Shown: positions 7,057 to 14,039, counted from the stretch's first letter. The stretch: 16,189 bases of DNA from JANNOG01 sp964516515 (GCA_964516515.1 CAZEYA010000078.1:1-16189); one strand, 5' to 3'. Notes: generated by a model from the letters alone, not told the origin. A program made the numbers and translations.

Positions 7057-7154
7057 GCGTGCCATCACGGGCCATTCTGGCCGTCCGGGCCGCCGCACGT
7101 GAAACCTGCACCGCTGATGGCAGCTCGGACGGTGTCGGACGCGGCGGACAGCGA

Positions 7155-7160
7155 TACCGT
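7155..7160 (+). promoter_or_regulatory. Probable leaderless -10 hexamer (TACCGT) for the acidic-protein gene
   Basis: TACCGT ends six bases before the ATG at 7167, the spacing shared by most genes here. Confidence 0.55.
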
Positions 7161-7166
7161 TCCACC

Positions 7167-7502
7167 ATGACCGTCGATGCACGCGCCGCGCTCGACCAGT
7201 TCGTTGCATCGCTGGAGCGGCACTTCACGGCGGCGTCACAACGCCGCAGCGAGCTCGACCCGGCCGTCGTCGAGGCCTACGACGCGCTGGCCGCCGCGTT
7301 CGAGCGCTACGACGAGGCGCTGTTCACCTCCTTCGACGAGGTGACGCCCTTCGTGCTCTCCGAGGACGACGAGGACTTCGACGACGACGACGACGACGAG
7401 GACGAGGACGAGGACGACGTACTCGACGACGCGGATGAAGCCGGCGTCGTCGATCTCGACGGCCTCTCGCCCGCAGTGCCGCGGGCGCGGGAGACCTTCT
7501 AG
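7167..7502 (+). CDS. Small acidic actinobacterial protein (often mislabelled 'primosomal protein')
   Basis: A 111-residue protein in two parts. Residues 1-62 form a helical domain (M-T-V-D-A-R-A-A-L-D-Q-F-V-A-S-L-E-R-H, then D-P-A-V-V-E-A-Y-D-A-L-A-A-A-F-E-R-Y-D-E-A-L and D-E-V-T-P-F). That pattern is shared by a small actinobacterial family found near UppP and LLM-type genes, sometimes annotated as primosomal protein without support. Residues 66-98 are extremely acidic: D72-D84 is an unbroken run of 13 Asp/Glu residues. There is no signal peptide or membrane segment, so it is cytosolic. The ATG is supported by the family-like N-terminus and the upstream TACCGT. A nucleic-acid-mimic or protein-binding role for the tail is conceivable but is only inference. 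Confidence 0.85.
   Translation: MTVDARAALDQFVASLERHFTAASQRRSELDPAVVEAYDALAAAFERYDEALFTSFDEVTPFVLSEDDEDFDDDDDDEDEDEDDVLDDADEAGVVDLDGLSPAVPRARETF
7380..7418 (+). repeat. GAC/GAG microsatellite encoding a 13-residue Asp/Glu tract
   Basis: Thirteen consecutive GAC or GAG codons (six GAC, then alternating GAG/GAC ending GAC-GAC) form a trinucleotide-like array within the acidic-protein gene. Length changes by whole codons would keep the frame. Confidence 0.85.
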
Positions 7503-7665
7503 TAGCCAGGTCAGGCCGCTGGGTCGTCGTCTCAGCCAGTGGGACGTCGTCGCTGCGGGCCTGCGCCGGCACGCGCCCAGGGACAGGGCCCGGCACCTGG
7601 AGCCCGCTACTGCCGACGTAGCGCTGCTTCACGGGGGGATCTCCGAGTGAGCCATCGACTGGCAC

Positions 7666-7684
7666 GCCGTGCCCGGGCCACGGC
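7666..7684 (+). other. Inverted repeat upstream of the LLM oxidoreductase promoter
   Basis: GCCGTG (7666-7671) and CACGGC (7679-7684) form a perfect 6-bp inverted repeat with a 7-base spacer, ending ten bases before the TAGGTT hexamer and so covering the -35 area. It could be an operator or simply GC-rich coincidence. Confidence 0.3.
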
Positions 7685-7694
7685 ACGCTCACGC

Positions 7695-7700
7695 TAGGTT
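7695..7700 (+). promoter_or_regulatory. Probable leaderless -10 hexamer (TAGGTT) for the LLM oxidoreductase gene
   Basis: TAGGTT ends eight bases before the GTG at 7709. It would drive the oxidoreductase and the overlapping uppP gene as one transcript. Confidence 0.55.
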
Positions 7701-7708
7701 CGGCGGCC

Positions 7709-8782
7709 GTGCAGCAGATGCTTCGGCTCGCCCTGAACCTCGGCACGTGGACCAGCGCGCCTGCGGATGAGCAACTGGCGCTGTGCCGCGAGGCGCAGCG
7801 GCTCGGTTACGACGTCATCTGGGTGGCGGAGGCCTACGGGTCGGACGCGGCGACGCCGCTGGCCTGGATCGCCGCCCACACCGAGCGGATCGGCATCGGC
7901 AGCGGGGTGTGGCAGATCCCGGCACGGACCCCGGCGATGACGGCGATGACGGCCGCGACGCTGGACTCGCTGTCGGGAGGCCGCTTCCGGCTCGGTCTCG
8001 GCGTCTCGGGACCGCAGGTGTCCGAGGGCTGGCACGGGGTGCGTTTCGCGCGACCGGTCTCGCGGCTGCGGGAGTACGCCGAGGCGGTACGACTGGCACT
8101 GTCGCGGCAACCTCTGACCTATGCGGGGCAGAGCATCGCGGTACCGCCGCCGGGCAGCGACGTCCGATCGATGGCGCTGGCGATGCGACCGGTCCGGGAG
8201 CGGATCCCGCTCTACCTGGCGGCGGTGGGCCCTCGGGCGCTGGACCTGACCGGTGACGTCGCCGACGGGTGGCTGTCGTCGTTCGCCGATCCCGGGTCGG
8301 TGGCCGAGGCGGTGGCGCGGCTGCAGGGCCGTCGTCGAGCGCGTGCCGCGGACGTGCCCGGCGACTTGGACGTGACCGTCAGCTGCCCGTTGGTCGTCAC
8401 CGGTGAGCACGACGATCCGCTGGCGGCCGCCGACGCGGTGCGGCCTCACGCCGCGCTGTACGTCGGTGGCATGGGCGGGCGGGAGGACAACGTCTACGCC
8501 AAGATCGCCGCCCGCCTCGGTCATGGCGAGGCGGCCGCCACGGTGCAGGACCTGTACCTGTCGCGGCGCCGTGAGGAGGCGGCAGCGGCCGTACCCGCTG
8601 CCTTCATCGACCAGGTCAGTCTGCTGGGCCCGCCGTCACGCATCGCGGTCCGGATGCGGGAACTCGCCGCGGCCGGTGCCACCACGCTGTCGCTGACACC
8701 GTTCGGCGGCACTGCGGCGCAACGGCTGGACATGCTGGCCGGGGCCGCGCAGGCGCTACGACTGGCGAACGAGGCCCCGTGA
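7709..8782 (+). CDS. LLM-class (luciferase-like) oxidoreductase, probably F420-dependent
   Basis: A cytosolic TIM-barrel oxidoreductase of the luciferase-like superfamily; actinobacterial members mostly use coenzyme F420 to reduce or oxidise small substrates. The 357-residue length is normal. Family hallmarks in order are L-A-L-N-L-G-T-W at the first strand, A-Q-R-L-G-Y-D-V-I-W-V-A-E-A-Y-G-S-D (residues about 30-46), A-A-H-T-E-R-I-G-I-G-S-G-V, the R-T-P-A-M-T-A-M-T-A-A-T-L-D-S-L-S-G-G-R-F-R-L-G-L-G-V-S-G-P-Q segment typical of F420 users, and P-L-Y-L-A-A-V-G-P-R-A-L. The C-terminal third covers T-P-F-G-G. The substrate is not predictable. The TGA overlaps the uppP GTG by four bases (GTGA), so the genes are coupled. 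F420 rather than FMN is inferred from family similarity, not proved by the sequence. Confidence 0.92.
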   Translation: MQQMLRLALNLGTWTSAPADEQLALCREAQRLGYDVIWVAEAYGSDAATPLAWIAAHTERIGIGSGVWQIPARTPAMTAMTAATLDSLSGGRFRLGLGVSGPQVSEGWHGVRFARPVSRLREYAEAVRLALSRQPLTYAGQSIAVPPPGSDVRSMALAMRPVRERIPLYLAAVGPRALDLTGDVADGWLSSFADPGSVAEAVARLQGRRRARAADVPGDLDVTVSCPLVVTGEHDDPLAAADAVRPHAALYVGGMGGREDNVYAKIAARLGHGEAAATVQDLYLSRRREEAAAAVPAAFIDQVSLLGPPSRIAVRMRELAAAGATTLSLTPFGGTAAQRLDMLAGAAQALRLANEAP

Positions 8783-9603
8783 GCGTCGGCTATGTCGACG
8801 CCGCCATCCTCGGTGTCGTCCAGGGCTTGACAGAGTTCCTGCCCATCAGCTCCAGCGCCCACCTGCGCATCGTCGGCGACCTGCTCGGCACCGACCCGGG
8901 GGCGGCGTTCACGGCTGTCACCCAGCTGGGAACCGAGACCGCCGTGCTGGTGTTCTTCTTCCACGACATCGTCAGGATCATCAAGGCCTGGGCGCTCTCG
9001 CTGCTGGGGCGGGTGCCACGCACCGACCCCGACGCCCGGATGGGCTGGTTGGTGATCCTCGGCACCTTGCCGATCGGCATCCTGGGATTCGCCTTCTCCG
9101 ATCTGATCGAGACCGCCGCGCGCAACCTCTGGCTGGTCGCGACCACCCTGTGGGTGTTCGCGCTGGTGCTGTGGTGGGCCGACACGGTCGCCCGCGACAC
9201 CAAGCCGCTGACGGAGTTGAGCTGGCGCGACGGGGCGCTGTTCGGTCTCGCGCAGGCGGCCGCGCTGATCCCCGGCGTGTCCCGCTCCGGCGGCACGATC
9301 ACCGCGGGCCTGCTGCTGGGGTACACCCGCGAGGCGGCGACCCGGTACTCCTTCCTGCTCGCCATCCCCGCCGTGTTCGCCTCCGGTCTGTACCAGCTCA
9401 GGGGGATCGGTACCCCGCAGGCGCCGGTCGCCTGGGGGCCGACCATCCTCGCGACGCTCATCGCCTTCGGCGTCGCGCTGGCGGTCATCGGCTGGTTCCT
9501 GCGCTACGTCTCCAGCCGCGGTTTCGGGCTGTTCATCGCCTACCGGATCGGGCTGGCAGCCGTGGTCTATCTCGGTCTGGCGACCGGCATCCTGACCGCC
9601 TGA
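8779..9603 (+). CDS. uppP: Undecaprenyl-diphosphate phosphatase UppP (BacA)
   Basis: UppP recycles the lipid carrier of cell-wall synthesis by removing a phosphate from undecaprenyl (or decaprenyl) diphosphate at the cytoplasmic membrane; overproduction is known to give bacitracin resistance. The 274-residue length is standard. Both signature motifs are intact: Q15-G-L-T-E19-F-L-P-I-S-S-S-A-H28 and P165-G-V-S-R169-S-G-G-T, with E19, H28 and R169 expected at the active site. About seven to eight hydrophobic segments are visible, including L-V-I-L-G-T-L-P-I-G-I-L-G-F and L-W-L-V-A-T-T-L-W-V-F-A-L-V-L. The GTG start overlaps the oxidoreductase stop by four bases. A new promoter for the phosphatase gene begins three bases after its stop codon. 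Confidence 0.97.
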   Translation: MSVGYVDAAILGVVQGLTEFLPISSSAHLRIVGDLLGTDPGAAFTAVTQLGTETAVLVFFFHDIVRIIKAWALSLLGRVPRTDPDARMGWLVILGTLPIGILGFAFSDLIETAARNLWLVATTLWVFALVLWWADTVARDTKPLTELSWRDGALFGLAQAAALIPGVSRSGGTITAGLLLGYTREAATRYSFLLAIPAVFASGLYQLRGIGTPQAPVAWGPTILATLIAFGVALAVIGWFLRYVSSRGFGLFIAYRIGLAAVVYLGLATGILTA

Positions 9604-9605
9604 CC

Positions 9606-9611
9606 TACGCT
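9606..9611 (+). promoter_or_regulatory. Probable leaderless -10 hexamer (TACGCT) for the histidine phosphatase gene
   Basis: TACGCT ends seven bases before the ATG at 9619 and sits directly after the uppP stop codon. Confidence 0.55.
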
Positions 9612-9618
9612 GCGCACC

Positions 9619-10359
9619 ATGCCCACCGTGCTCATGGTCCGCCACGGCCGCAGCACGGCCAACACGGCGGGTGTGCTGGCCGGGCTGACCCCGGGCATCG
9701 CCCTGGACGACACCGGGCGCGAGCAGGCGGCAGCATTGGCGGTGCGGTTGGCGGGCGTGCCGCTGGCTGCGGTGATCAGCAGCCCGGTGCAGCGCTGCCG
9801 GGAAACGGCGGAACTGCTGCTGGCCGTGGCCGGCCCTCGCGGCAAGTTCCGCCGCCGACCCGACCTGGAGCTCGACGACCGGTTGGCTGAGGCGGACTAC
9901 GGCGAGTGGACCAACCGCACCCTGCACGACCTGGCTCGCGAGCCGCTGTGGCGGACCGTCCAGGCGCACCCGTCGGCGGTGACGTTTCCGGGGGGCGAAT
10001 CGCTGCGTGGCATGCAGGCGCGCGCCGTGGACGCCGTGCGCGAGTACGACTCCCGGATATCGGAGCTGGCGGGCGAGGCCGCGGTGTGGGTGGCTGTCAG
10101 TCACGGAGACGTCATCAAGGGGGTCATCGCCGACGCCCTCGGTGTCCACCTCGACTCCTTCCAGCGGATCGTCGCCGATCCGTGCTCGGTCACCGCCATC
10201 CGCTACACCGCCACTCGGCCCTTCGTGCTCCGGGTCAACGACACCGGGGGGGACCTCACGGCACTGGTGCCCTCGCGACGGCGCCGGGCCGGTGGCCCCC
10301 GAGCCGCCGGCGGCCGGGCCGACGACGCGATCGTGGGCGGGGGCGGGGGAGCGACGTGA
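9619..10359 (+). CDS. Histidine phosphatase family protein (MSMEG_4193-like, 'probable phosphomutase')
   Basis: A cytosolic member of the phosphoglycerate-mutase-like histidine phosphatase superfamily, in which a histidine carries the phosphate. The sequence shows V-R8-H9-G10 (nucleophile H9), S-S-P-V-Q-R59-C-R-E-T, a likely proton donor in L-A-E91-A-D-Y-G-E-W, and the second histidine in S-H162-G-D. The 246 residues include a C-terminal tail of about 30 that is Arg/Gly/Ala-rich and ends in a glycine run. It belongs to the actinobacterial subgroup annotated as MSMEG_4193 family (Rv2135c in M. tuberculosis, from memory). The same neighbours, DUF3090, the SCO1664 family and mshC, follow here. 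The substrate is unknown; mutase activity should not be assumed. Confidence 0.93.
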   Translation: MPTVLMVRHGRSTANTAGVLAGLTPGIALDDTGREQAAALAVRLAGVPLAAVISSPVQRCRETAELLLAVAGPRGKFRRRPDLELDDRLAEADYGEWTNRTLHDLAREPLWRTVQAHPSAVTFPGGESLRGMQARAVDAVREYDSRISELAGEAAVWVAVSHGDVIKGVIADALGVHLDSFQRIVADPCSVTAIRYTATRPFVLRVNDTGGDLTALVPSRRRRAGGPRAAGGRADDAIVGGGGGAT

Positions 10360-10373
10360 CCCGGCAGGGGAGT

Positions 10374-10379
10374 TAGGGT
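10374..10379 (+). promoter_or_regulatory. Probable leaderless -10 hexamer (TAGGGT) for the DUF3090 gene
   Basis: TAGGGT ends six bases before the GTG at 10386, identical in sequence and spacing to the element before the M20 peptidase gene. Confidence 0.6.
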
Positions 10380-10385
10380 CGCGCA

Positions 10386-10943
10386 GTGCCCGTCTACGAC
10401 TACGATCCGCCGCAGCGCTTCGTCGCCGGCACCGTCGGCGAACCCGGGCAGCGCACGTTCTTCCTCCAGGCAAGCGCCGGCGGCCGGGTCACCTCCGTCT
10501 CGTGCGAGAAGGCTCAGGTCGCCATCCTCGCCGAGCGGGTGGACGAGCTGCTCGACCTGGTGCTGCGCCGCTCCGGCGGCGGCGCCGCCGTGCCGGCCAT
10601 CGCGCCTGACTCCGCCATCGACAACGCGGCGCTGACGGCCCCGATCGAAGAGGACTTCCGGGTCGGCGTGATGAGCCTGGCCTGGGATCCTGATCGCGCC
10701 AGGGTCATCATCGAGTGCCTGGAGGTGACGGAGGCCACCGACGTCACCGACCCTGCAGCGGCGGTGGACGCAGACCCGAGCCTCGGCATGCTCCGGGTGA
10801 CCATCGATGGCGCCGCCGCGCGAGCGTTCGTGCGCCGGGCAGCGGCGTTGGTGGCTGCAGGCCGTCCACCGTGCCCGTTCTGCGCCGAGCCGCTGGACCC
10901 CTCGGGCCATGTCTGCCCTCGCCAGAATGGGTACCGCCGTTGA
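10386..10943 (+). CDS. DUF3090 family protein with C-terminal zinc-ribbon motif
   Basis: A 185-residue cytosolic protein of the DUF3090 family, restricted to Actinobacteria and close relatives as far as I know, with no established function. Diagnostic segments are F-V-A-G-T-V-G-E-P-G-Q-R-T-F-F-L-Q-A near the start, V-S-C-E-K-A-Q-V-A-I-L-A-E-R, E-E-D-F-R-V-G-V-M-S-L-A-W-D in the middle, and the C-terminal C163-P-F-C166-A-E-P-L-D-P-S-G-H175-V-C177-P-R-x-N-G-Y. The CxxC...HxC arrangement suggests a small zinc site. The GTG start is supported by the family N-terminus and the TAGGGT element. The stop overlaps the TTG start of the SCO1664-family gene by four bases, so these two products are probably made together. 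In relatives this trio with the histidine phosphatase is conserved. Confidence 0.93.
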   Translation: MPVYDYDPPQRFVAGTVGEPGQRTFFLQASAGGRVTSVSCEKAQVAILAERVDELLDLVLRRSGGGAAVPAIAPDSAIDNAALTAPIEEDFRVGVMSLAWDPDRARVIIECLEVTEATDVTDPAAAVDADPSLGMLRVTIDGAAARAFVRRAAALVAAGRPPCPFCAEPLDPSGHVCPRQNGYRR

Positions 10944-11773
10944 GTGCGGCACCGGAGCCGACGGAGTACCCGCGTGCGGCCGCGCAGCCGACAGCACTGC
11001 TGCTCGACGGCCGGATCGACGTCGTGGGACGGTTGGTGGCGGCCTCCAACGTCTCGCTGCTGGTCGACGTGAGCCTCGGCGAGACGGTCCGTCGCGCCAT
11101 CTACAAGCCGGTCTCCGGCGAGCGACCGCTGTGGGACTTCCCGGACGGCACCCTCGCCGGGCGTGAGGTCGCCGCCTACCTGGTGTCGCAGGCCGCCGGG
11201 CTCGATGTGGTTCCGGTGACCGTGCTGCGCGAGGATGCGCCGTTCGGCCCGGGCAGCCTGCAGGAGTGGGTCGACAGCGACGCGGCCGAGCCCGGCGAGG
11301 GCCTGCTGGACATCTTCGCGCCCGATGCGGTACCTGACGGTTGGCTGACCGTGCTGCACGCCACCGGCGCCGACGACACCCCGGTGGTGCTCGCGCACGC
11401 CGGCAGTCGGGGGCTGCGTGACCTGGCGTTGCTGGACGCTGTGATGAACAACGCCGATCGCAAGGGCGGACACCTGATCGGCGGCGTGACCGGCGACGTC
11501 CGCGGCGTCGACCACGGCTTGACGTTCAATGGCGACGAGAAGCTGCGCACCGTGCTGTGGGGCTGGGCGGGCGCGTCGCTGCGCGGCCGTGACACGACGA
11601 TCCTGGAACGTCTGGACGCCGCGCTGGCTGGTGCGCTAGGGGCGGAGCTCTCGGCGCACATCACCACGGCGGAGGTCACGACCACCCGGCGCCGAGCGCA
11701 ACGACTGCTGCGCGCCGGCCGGATGCCCCGGCCCGGGGGTGGCAGACCAGCCATTCCCTGGCCGGCGTTCTGA
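10940..11773 (+). CDS. SCO1664 family protein with PI3/PI4-kinase-like fold
   Basis: A 277-residue actinobacterial protein family of unknown function that carries remnants of the phosphatidylinositol-kinase/HipA-type kinase fold. An A-I-Y-K56-P motif could contact ATP, followed by the family string S-G-E-R-P-L-W-D-F-P and G-R-E-V-A-A-Y. A catalytic-loop-like M-N-N-A-D173-R-K-G-G-H and a metal-site-like G-V-D191-H-G-L-T-F come later. The order Lys, then N-x-D-R-K, then D-H-G is that of an active kinase. The best start is TTG at 10940, which overlaps the DUF3090 stop as TTGA; no ATG or GTG in this frame fits the family N-terminus, and the open frame upstream of it is out-of-frame DUF3090. Kinase activity and substrate are inference. 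Its steady pairing with a histidine phosphatase gene is suggestive. Confidence 0.9.
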   Translation: MSAAPEPTEYPRAAAQPTALLLDGRIDVVGRLVAASNVSLLVDVSLGETVRRAIYKPVSGERPLWDFPDGTLAGREVAAYLVSQAAGLDVVPVTVLREDAPFGPGSLQEWVDSDAAEPGEGLLDIFAPDAVPDGWLTVLHATGADDTPVVLAHAGSRGLRDLALLDAVMNNADRKGGHLIGGVTGDVRGVDHGLTFNGDEKLRTVLWGWAGASLRGRDTTILERLDAALAGALGAELSAHITTAEVTTTRRRAQRLLRAGRMPRPGGGRPAIPWPAF

Positions 11774-11779
11774 GCCGGC
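11761..11779 (+). other. Inverted repeat spanning the SCO1664-family stop codon
   Basis: GCCGGC occurs at 11761-11766 and again at 11774-11779; because GCCGGC is its own reverse complement, the copies can form a 6-bp hairpin with a 7-base loop containing the TGA. No T-run follows. It might slow or end transcription before mshC, but this is weak. Confidence 0.3.
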
Positions 11780-11803
11780 AGCATGGCAGCAGGTGGACCG
11801 ACG

Positions 11804-11809
11804 TAGGCT
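11804..11809 (+). promoter_or_regulatory. Probable leaderless -10 hexamer (TAGGCT) for mshC
   Basis: TAGGCT ends six bases before the GTG at 11816. This supports the annotated start and suggests independent expression of mshC. Confidence 0.6.
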
Positions 11810-11815
11810 CCCGGG

Positions 11816-13075
11816 GTGATCGCCTGGGCGGCCCCCCCTCGGGAGGCGTTACCGGGCCAGGGCCCTCCCGTGCTGCTGCACGACTCCGCCAGCGGTCAAC
11901 TCCGCAAGGCGGCCGCCGGTGGCGTCGCGTCGCTGTACGTGTGCGGTGTCACGCCGTACGATGCCGCGCACCTCGGTCACGCCGCCACCTACGTCGCCTT
12001 CGACCTGCTGCACCGGGCCTGGCTGGATGCCGGATTGTCGGTGCGCTACGTACAGAATGTCACCGACGTCGACGACCCGCTGTTGGAACGAGCTGCGCAG
12101 ACCGGCGAGGACTGGCGCCACCTCGCTGCCCGGCAGCTCGACGTCTTCCGCGACGGCATGGCCGCCCTCGCGGTACTTCCACCGGACGTCTTCCTCGGCG
12201 TCAGCGAGAGCATCGACCTCATCGCGGACGCAGTGCGGCGGTTGCTGGCCAGCGGCGCCGCCTACACCGTCGCGAATGACGAACCACACGACCAAGCGAC
12301 CGATCAGCCCGACATCTATGCCGACATCTGGCAGGACGCGCGCTTCGGATCGGTCGCCCACCTCTCGCCGGCGGCGATGACCGACGTCTTCGCCGCACGG
12401 GGCGGTGACCCGCAGCGGCCCGGCAAGCGGCACCCGCTGGACCCCCTGCTGTGGCGCTCCGAACGCCCAGGTGAGCCGGCATGGCAGGTGCCGGGCCTTC
12501 CCGCCGGCCGCCCCGGCTGGCACATCGAGTGCGTCGCGCTGACCCTGGCGCACCTCGGCCCCGAGTTCGACGTCCAGGGCGGTGGCTCGGACCTGGCCTT
12601 CCCGCACCACGAGATGGGCGCCAGTCACGCCCGGATGCTGACCGGCGCCGACTACGCCCGGGTCTACGCCCACAGCGGCATGGTGGGCCTGGACGGGGAG
12701 AAGATGAGCAAGTCCCGCGGCAATCTGGTCTTCGTCCACCGGGCGTTGGCGGGCGGTCTCGATCCCGCAGCACTGCGACTGGCGCTGTTGGCACACCACT
12801 ATCGCAGCGACTGGTCGTGGAGCGAGGCCCAGGCCGCCGTCGCCACCGAACGGTTGTCCCGCTGGCGGGCCGCGACCTCGCGGCCGGCCGGGCCGGCCGC
12901 CGACCGGGTACTGGCGGCCGTTCGCACGGCGCTGGCCGCCGACCTCGACGCTCCGGCTGCACTGCGCGCCGTCGACGACTGGGTGGCCACCCAGCTGGGC
13001 GACGGCGGCACTGACCCTGCCTCGCCGGAGCTCGTCTCCCGGACCGCGTACACCCTGCTCGGCGTGCAGCTCTGA
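11816..13075 (+). CDS. mshC: Mycothiol biosynthesis ligase MshC (L-cysteine:GlcN-Ins ligase)
   Basis: MshC joins L-cysteine to glucosaminyl-inositol using ATP, via a cysteinyl-adenylate, in the third-from-last step of mycothiol synthesis in the cytosol. It evolved from cysteinyl-tRNA synthetase and keeps its catalytic core: C43 in Y-V-C-G-V-T-P-Y-D, the HIGH-type H52-L-G-H55, C239 in G-W-H-I-E-C and H264 in A-F-P-H-H-E (zinc ligands), and K296-M-S-K-S. The short 419-residue length, the N-terminal W-A-x-P...L-P-G-Q-G segment and the lack of an anticodon-binding domain separate MshC from CysS (about 460-480 residues). The GTG start matches the family N-terminus. It indicates that the organism makes mycothiol. 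The PAC2 gene converges on it 27 bases downstream. Confidence 0.95.
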   Translation: MIAWAAPPREALPGQGPPVLLHDSASGQLRKAAAGGVASLYVCGVTPYDAAHLGHAATYVAFDLLHRAWLDAGLSVRYVQNVTDVDDPLLERAAQTGEDWRHLAARQLDVFRDGMAALAVLPPDVFLGVSESIDLIADAVRRLLASGAAYTVANDEPHDQATDQPDIYADIWQDARFGSVAHLSPAAMTDVFAARGGDPQRPGKRHPLDPLLWRSERPGEPAWQVPGLPAGRPGWHIECVALTLAHLGPEFDVQGGGSDLAFPHHEMGASHARMLTGADYARVYAHSGMVGLDGEKMSKSRGNLVFVHRALAGGLDPAALRLALLAHHYRSDWSWSEAQAAVATERLSRWRAATSRPAGPAADRVLAAVRTALAADLDAPAALRAVDDWVATQLGDGGTDPASPELVSRTAYTLLGVQL

Positions 13076-13102
13076 TCCCGGCCGGCCGCGAGCCGCTGCG
13101 AC

Positions 13103-13945
13103 TCAGCCCGCGGGCGGCTGCCGACGGCGCAGGTAGCGCTCGAACTCCCGCGCGATCGCCTCGCCGCTGGCCTCCGGCAGGTCCTGAGTGTCCTTGGCCT
13201 CCTCCAGCTGGCGGACGTACTCCGCGATCTCGCTGTCCTCCTGCGCCAGCTCGTCCACGCCACGCTGCCAGGCCGCCGCGTCGTCGACCAGATCACCGAG
13301 CGGGACCGGCACGCCGAGCACATCCTCCAGCCGGGTCAGCAGCGCGAGCGTCGCCTTGGGGTTGGGCGGCGCGGCGACGTAGTGGGGCACCGCGGCCCAC
13401 AGGGATACCCCGGGCAGGTCCATCGCCAGCGCCTCGGCCTGGATCACCCCGACGATGCCGGTCGGCCCCTCGTAGGTGGACGGCTCCAGGTTCCACCGCT
13501 GCCGCGCCAGCGGGTGCTCGGCGGTCGCGCTGACCGGGATGGGGCGGCTGTGCGGCACGTCGGTGAGCAGTGCGCCCAGGGTGACGAACATCGACACCTC
13601 CTCGCGGATGGCGATCTGCACCAGCTCCCGCGCGAAACCCCGCCATCGCATGGACGGTTCGATACCGTCGACGAGCAGGATGCGGCGACCGCCGACGACG
13701 GTCTCGCTCACCCGGGTGGTCGGCCACTGGATCCCACGGACACCACCGGCGACCATCCCCACCTCGGGCCTGGTGACCTGGAAGTCGTGATAACTCTCCG
13801 GGTCCAGGGACTCCACCTCGTGAACATCCCAGATCGCCTGCAGCAGGGCTACGGCATCGCTGGCGGCGTCCGCGGCGTCGTTCCAGCCCTTGAACGCGGC
13901 CACCAACACGGTTGCCTCGGCGTCCGGCTCGTTCGGTCCCGTCAC
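13103..13945 (-). CDS. PAC2 (proteasome assembly chaperone 2) family protein
   Basis: A cytosolic protein of the PAC2 family, of which M. tuberculosis Rv2125 is a member with known structure but unclear role; eukaryotic PAC2 helps assemble the 20S proteasome. Diagnostic residues are V-L-V-A-A-F-K-G-W-N-D-A-A-D-A-A-S near the start, Y-H-D-F-Q-V-T-R-P, R-x-I-L-L-V-D-G-I-E-P-S-M-R-W, L-G-A-L-L-T-D-V-P-H-S-R-P, Y-E-G-P-T-G-I and W-A-A-V-P-H-Y-V. The tail is charged and probably helical. I chose GTG at 13945 (280 residues) because aagggcgagg, a good Shine-Dalgarno, lies just before it; GTG at 13987 would add 14 poorly conserved residues. Transcription runs opposite to metH, with 122 bases between the two starts. 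A link to a proteasome in this organism is possible but not shown here. Confidence 0.92.
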   Translation of the reverse strand: MTGPNEPDAEATVLVAAFKGWNDAADAASDAVALLQAIWDVHEVESLDPESYHDFQVTRPEVGMVAGGVRGIQWPTTRVSETVVGGRRILLVDGIEPSMRWRGFARELVQIAIREEVSMFVTLGALLTDVPHSRPIPVSATAEHPLARQRWNLEPSTYEGPTGIVGVIQAEALAMDLPGVSLWAAVPHYVAAPPNPKATLALLTRLEDVLGVPVPLGDLVDDAAAWQRGVDELAQEDSEIAEYVRQLEEAKDTQDLPEASGEAIAREFERYLRRRQPPAG

Positions 13946-14013
13946 TGCCTCGCCCTTCGTGACCCCGCCATGTCCTTCGTTCGGCACGGTCGATGTGTCG
14001 CGCGTCGCGCCCG

Positions 14014-14035
14014 CGACCCGCCGGGTGGCGGGTCG
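14014..14035. other. Perfect 9-bp stem / 4-base loop hairpin between the PAC2 gene and metH
   Basis: CGACCCGCC (14014-14022) and GGCGGGTCG (14027-14035) flank the loop GGGT. The stem has no mismatch. It lies in the -35 area of the metH promoter and, on the minus strand, at the predicted 5' end of the PAC2 transcript. An operator or a 5' mRNA stem-loop are both possible. Confidence 0.6.
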
Positions 14036-14039
14036 GGCC

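Noticed and set aside
5835..7502. 555-codon plus-strand frame joining the M20 region to the acidic protein
   Set aside because: Only the last 111 codons (from ATG 7167) are real. The rest reads the M20 gene out of frame, giving Arg/Gly-rich sequence, and crosses the antisense DUF5703 gene.
8521..10473. Minus-strand open frame of 650 codons opposite uppP and the phosphatase gene
   Set aside because: It is rich in Arg, Gly, Gln, Asp and His with no domain, and it is antisense to two genes with intact active sites. Long stop-free antisense frames are expected at this GC content.
11816..13075. Cysteinyl-tRNA synthetase (CysS)
   Set aside because: The protein lacks the C-terminal anticodon-binding domain, has the MshC-type N-terminus and is shorter than CysS, so it is the mycothiol ligase.
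13076..13125. GC-rich palindromic stretch between mshC and the PAC2 gene, considered as a bidirectional terminator
   Set aside because: CCGGCCGG and GCCCGCGGGC are self-complementary but offer no stem with a proper loop and no T-run; much of it is PAC2 coding sequence.
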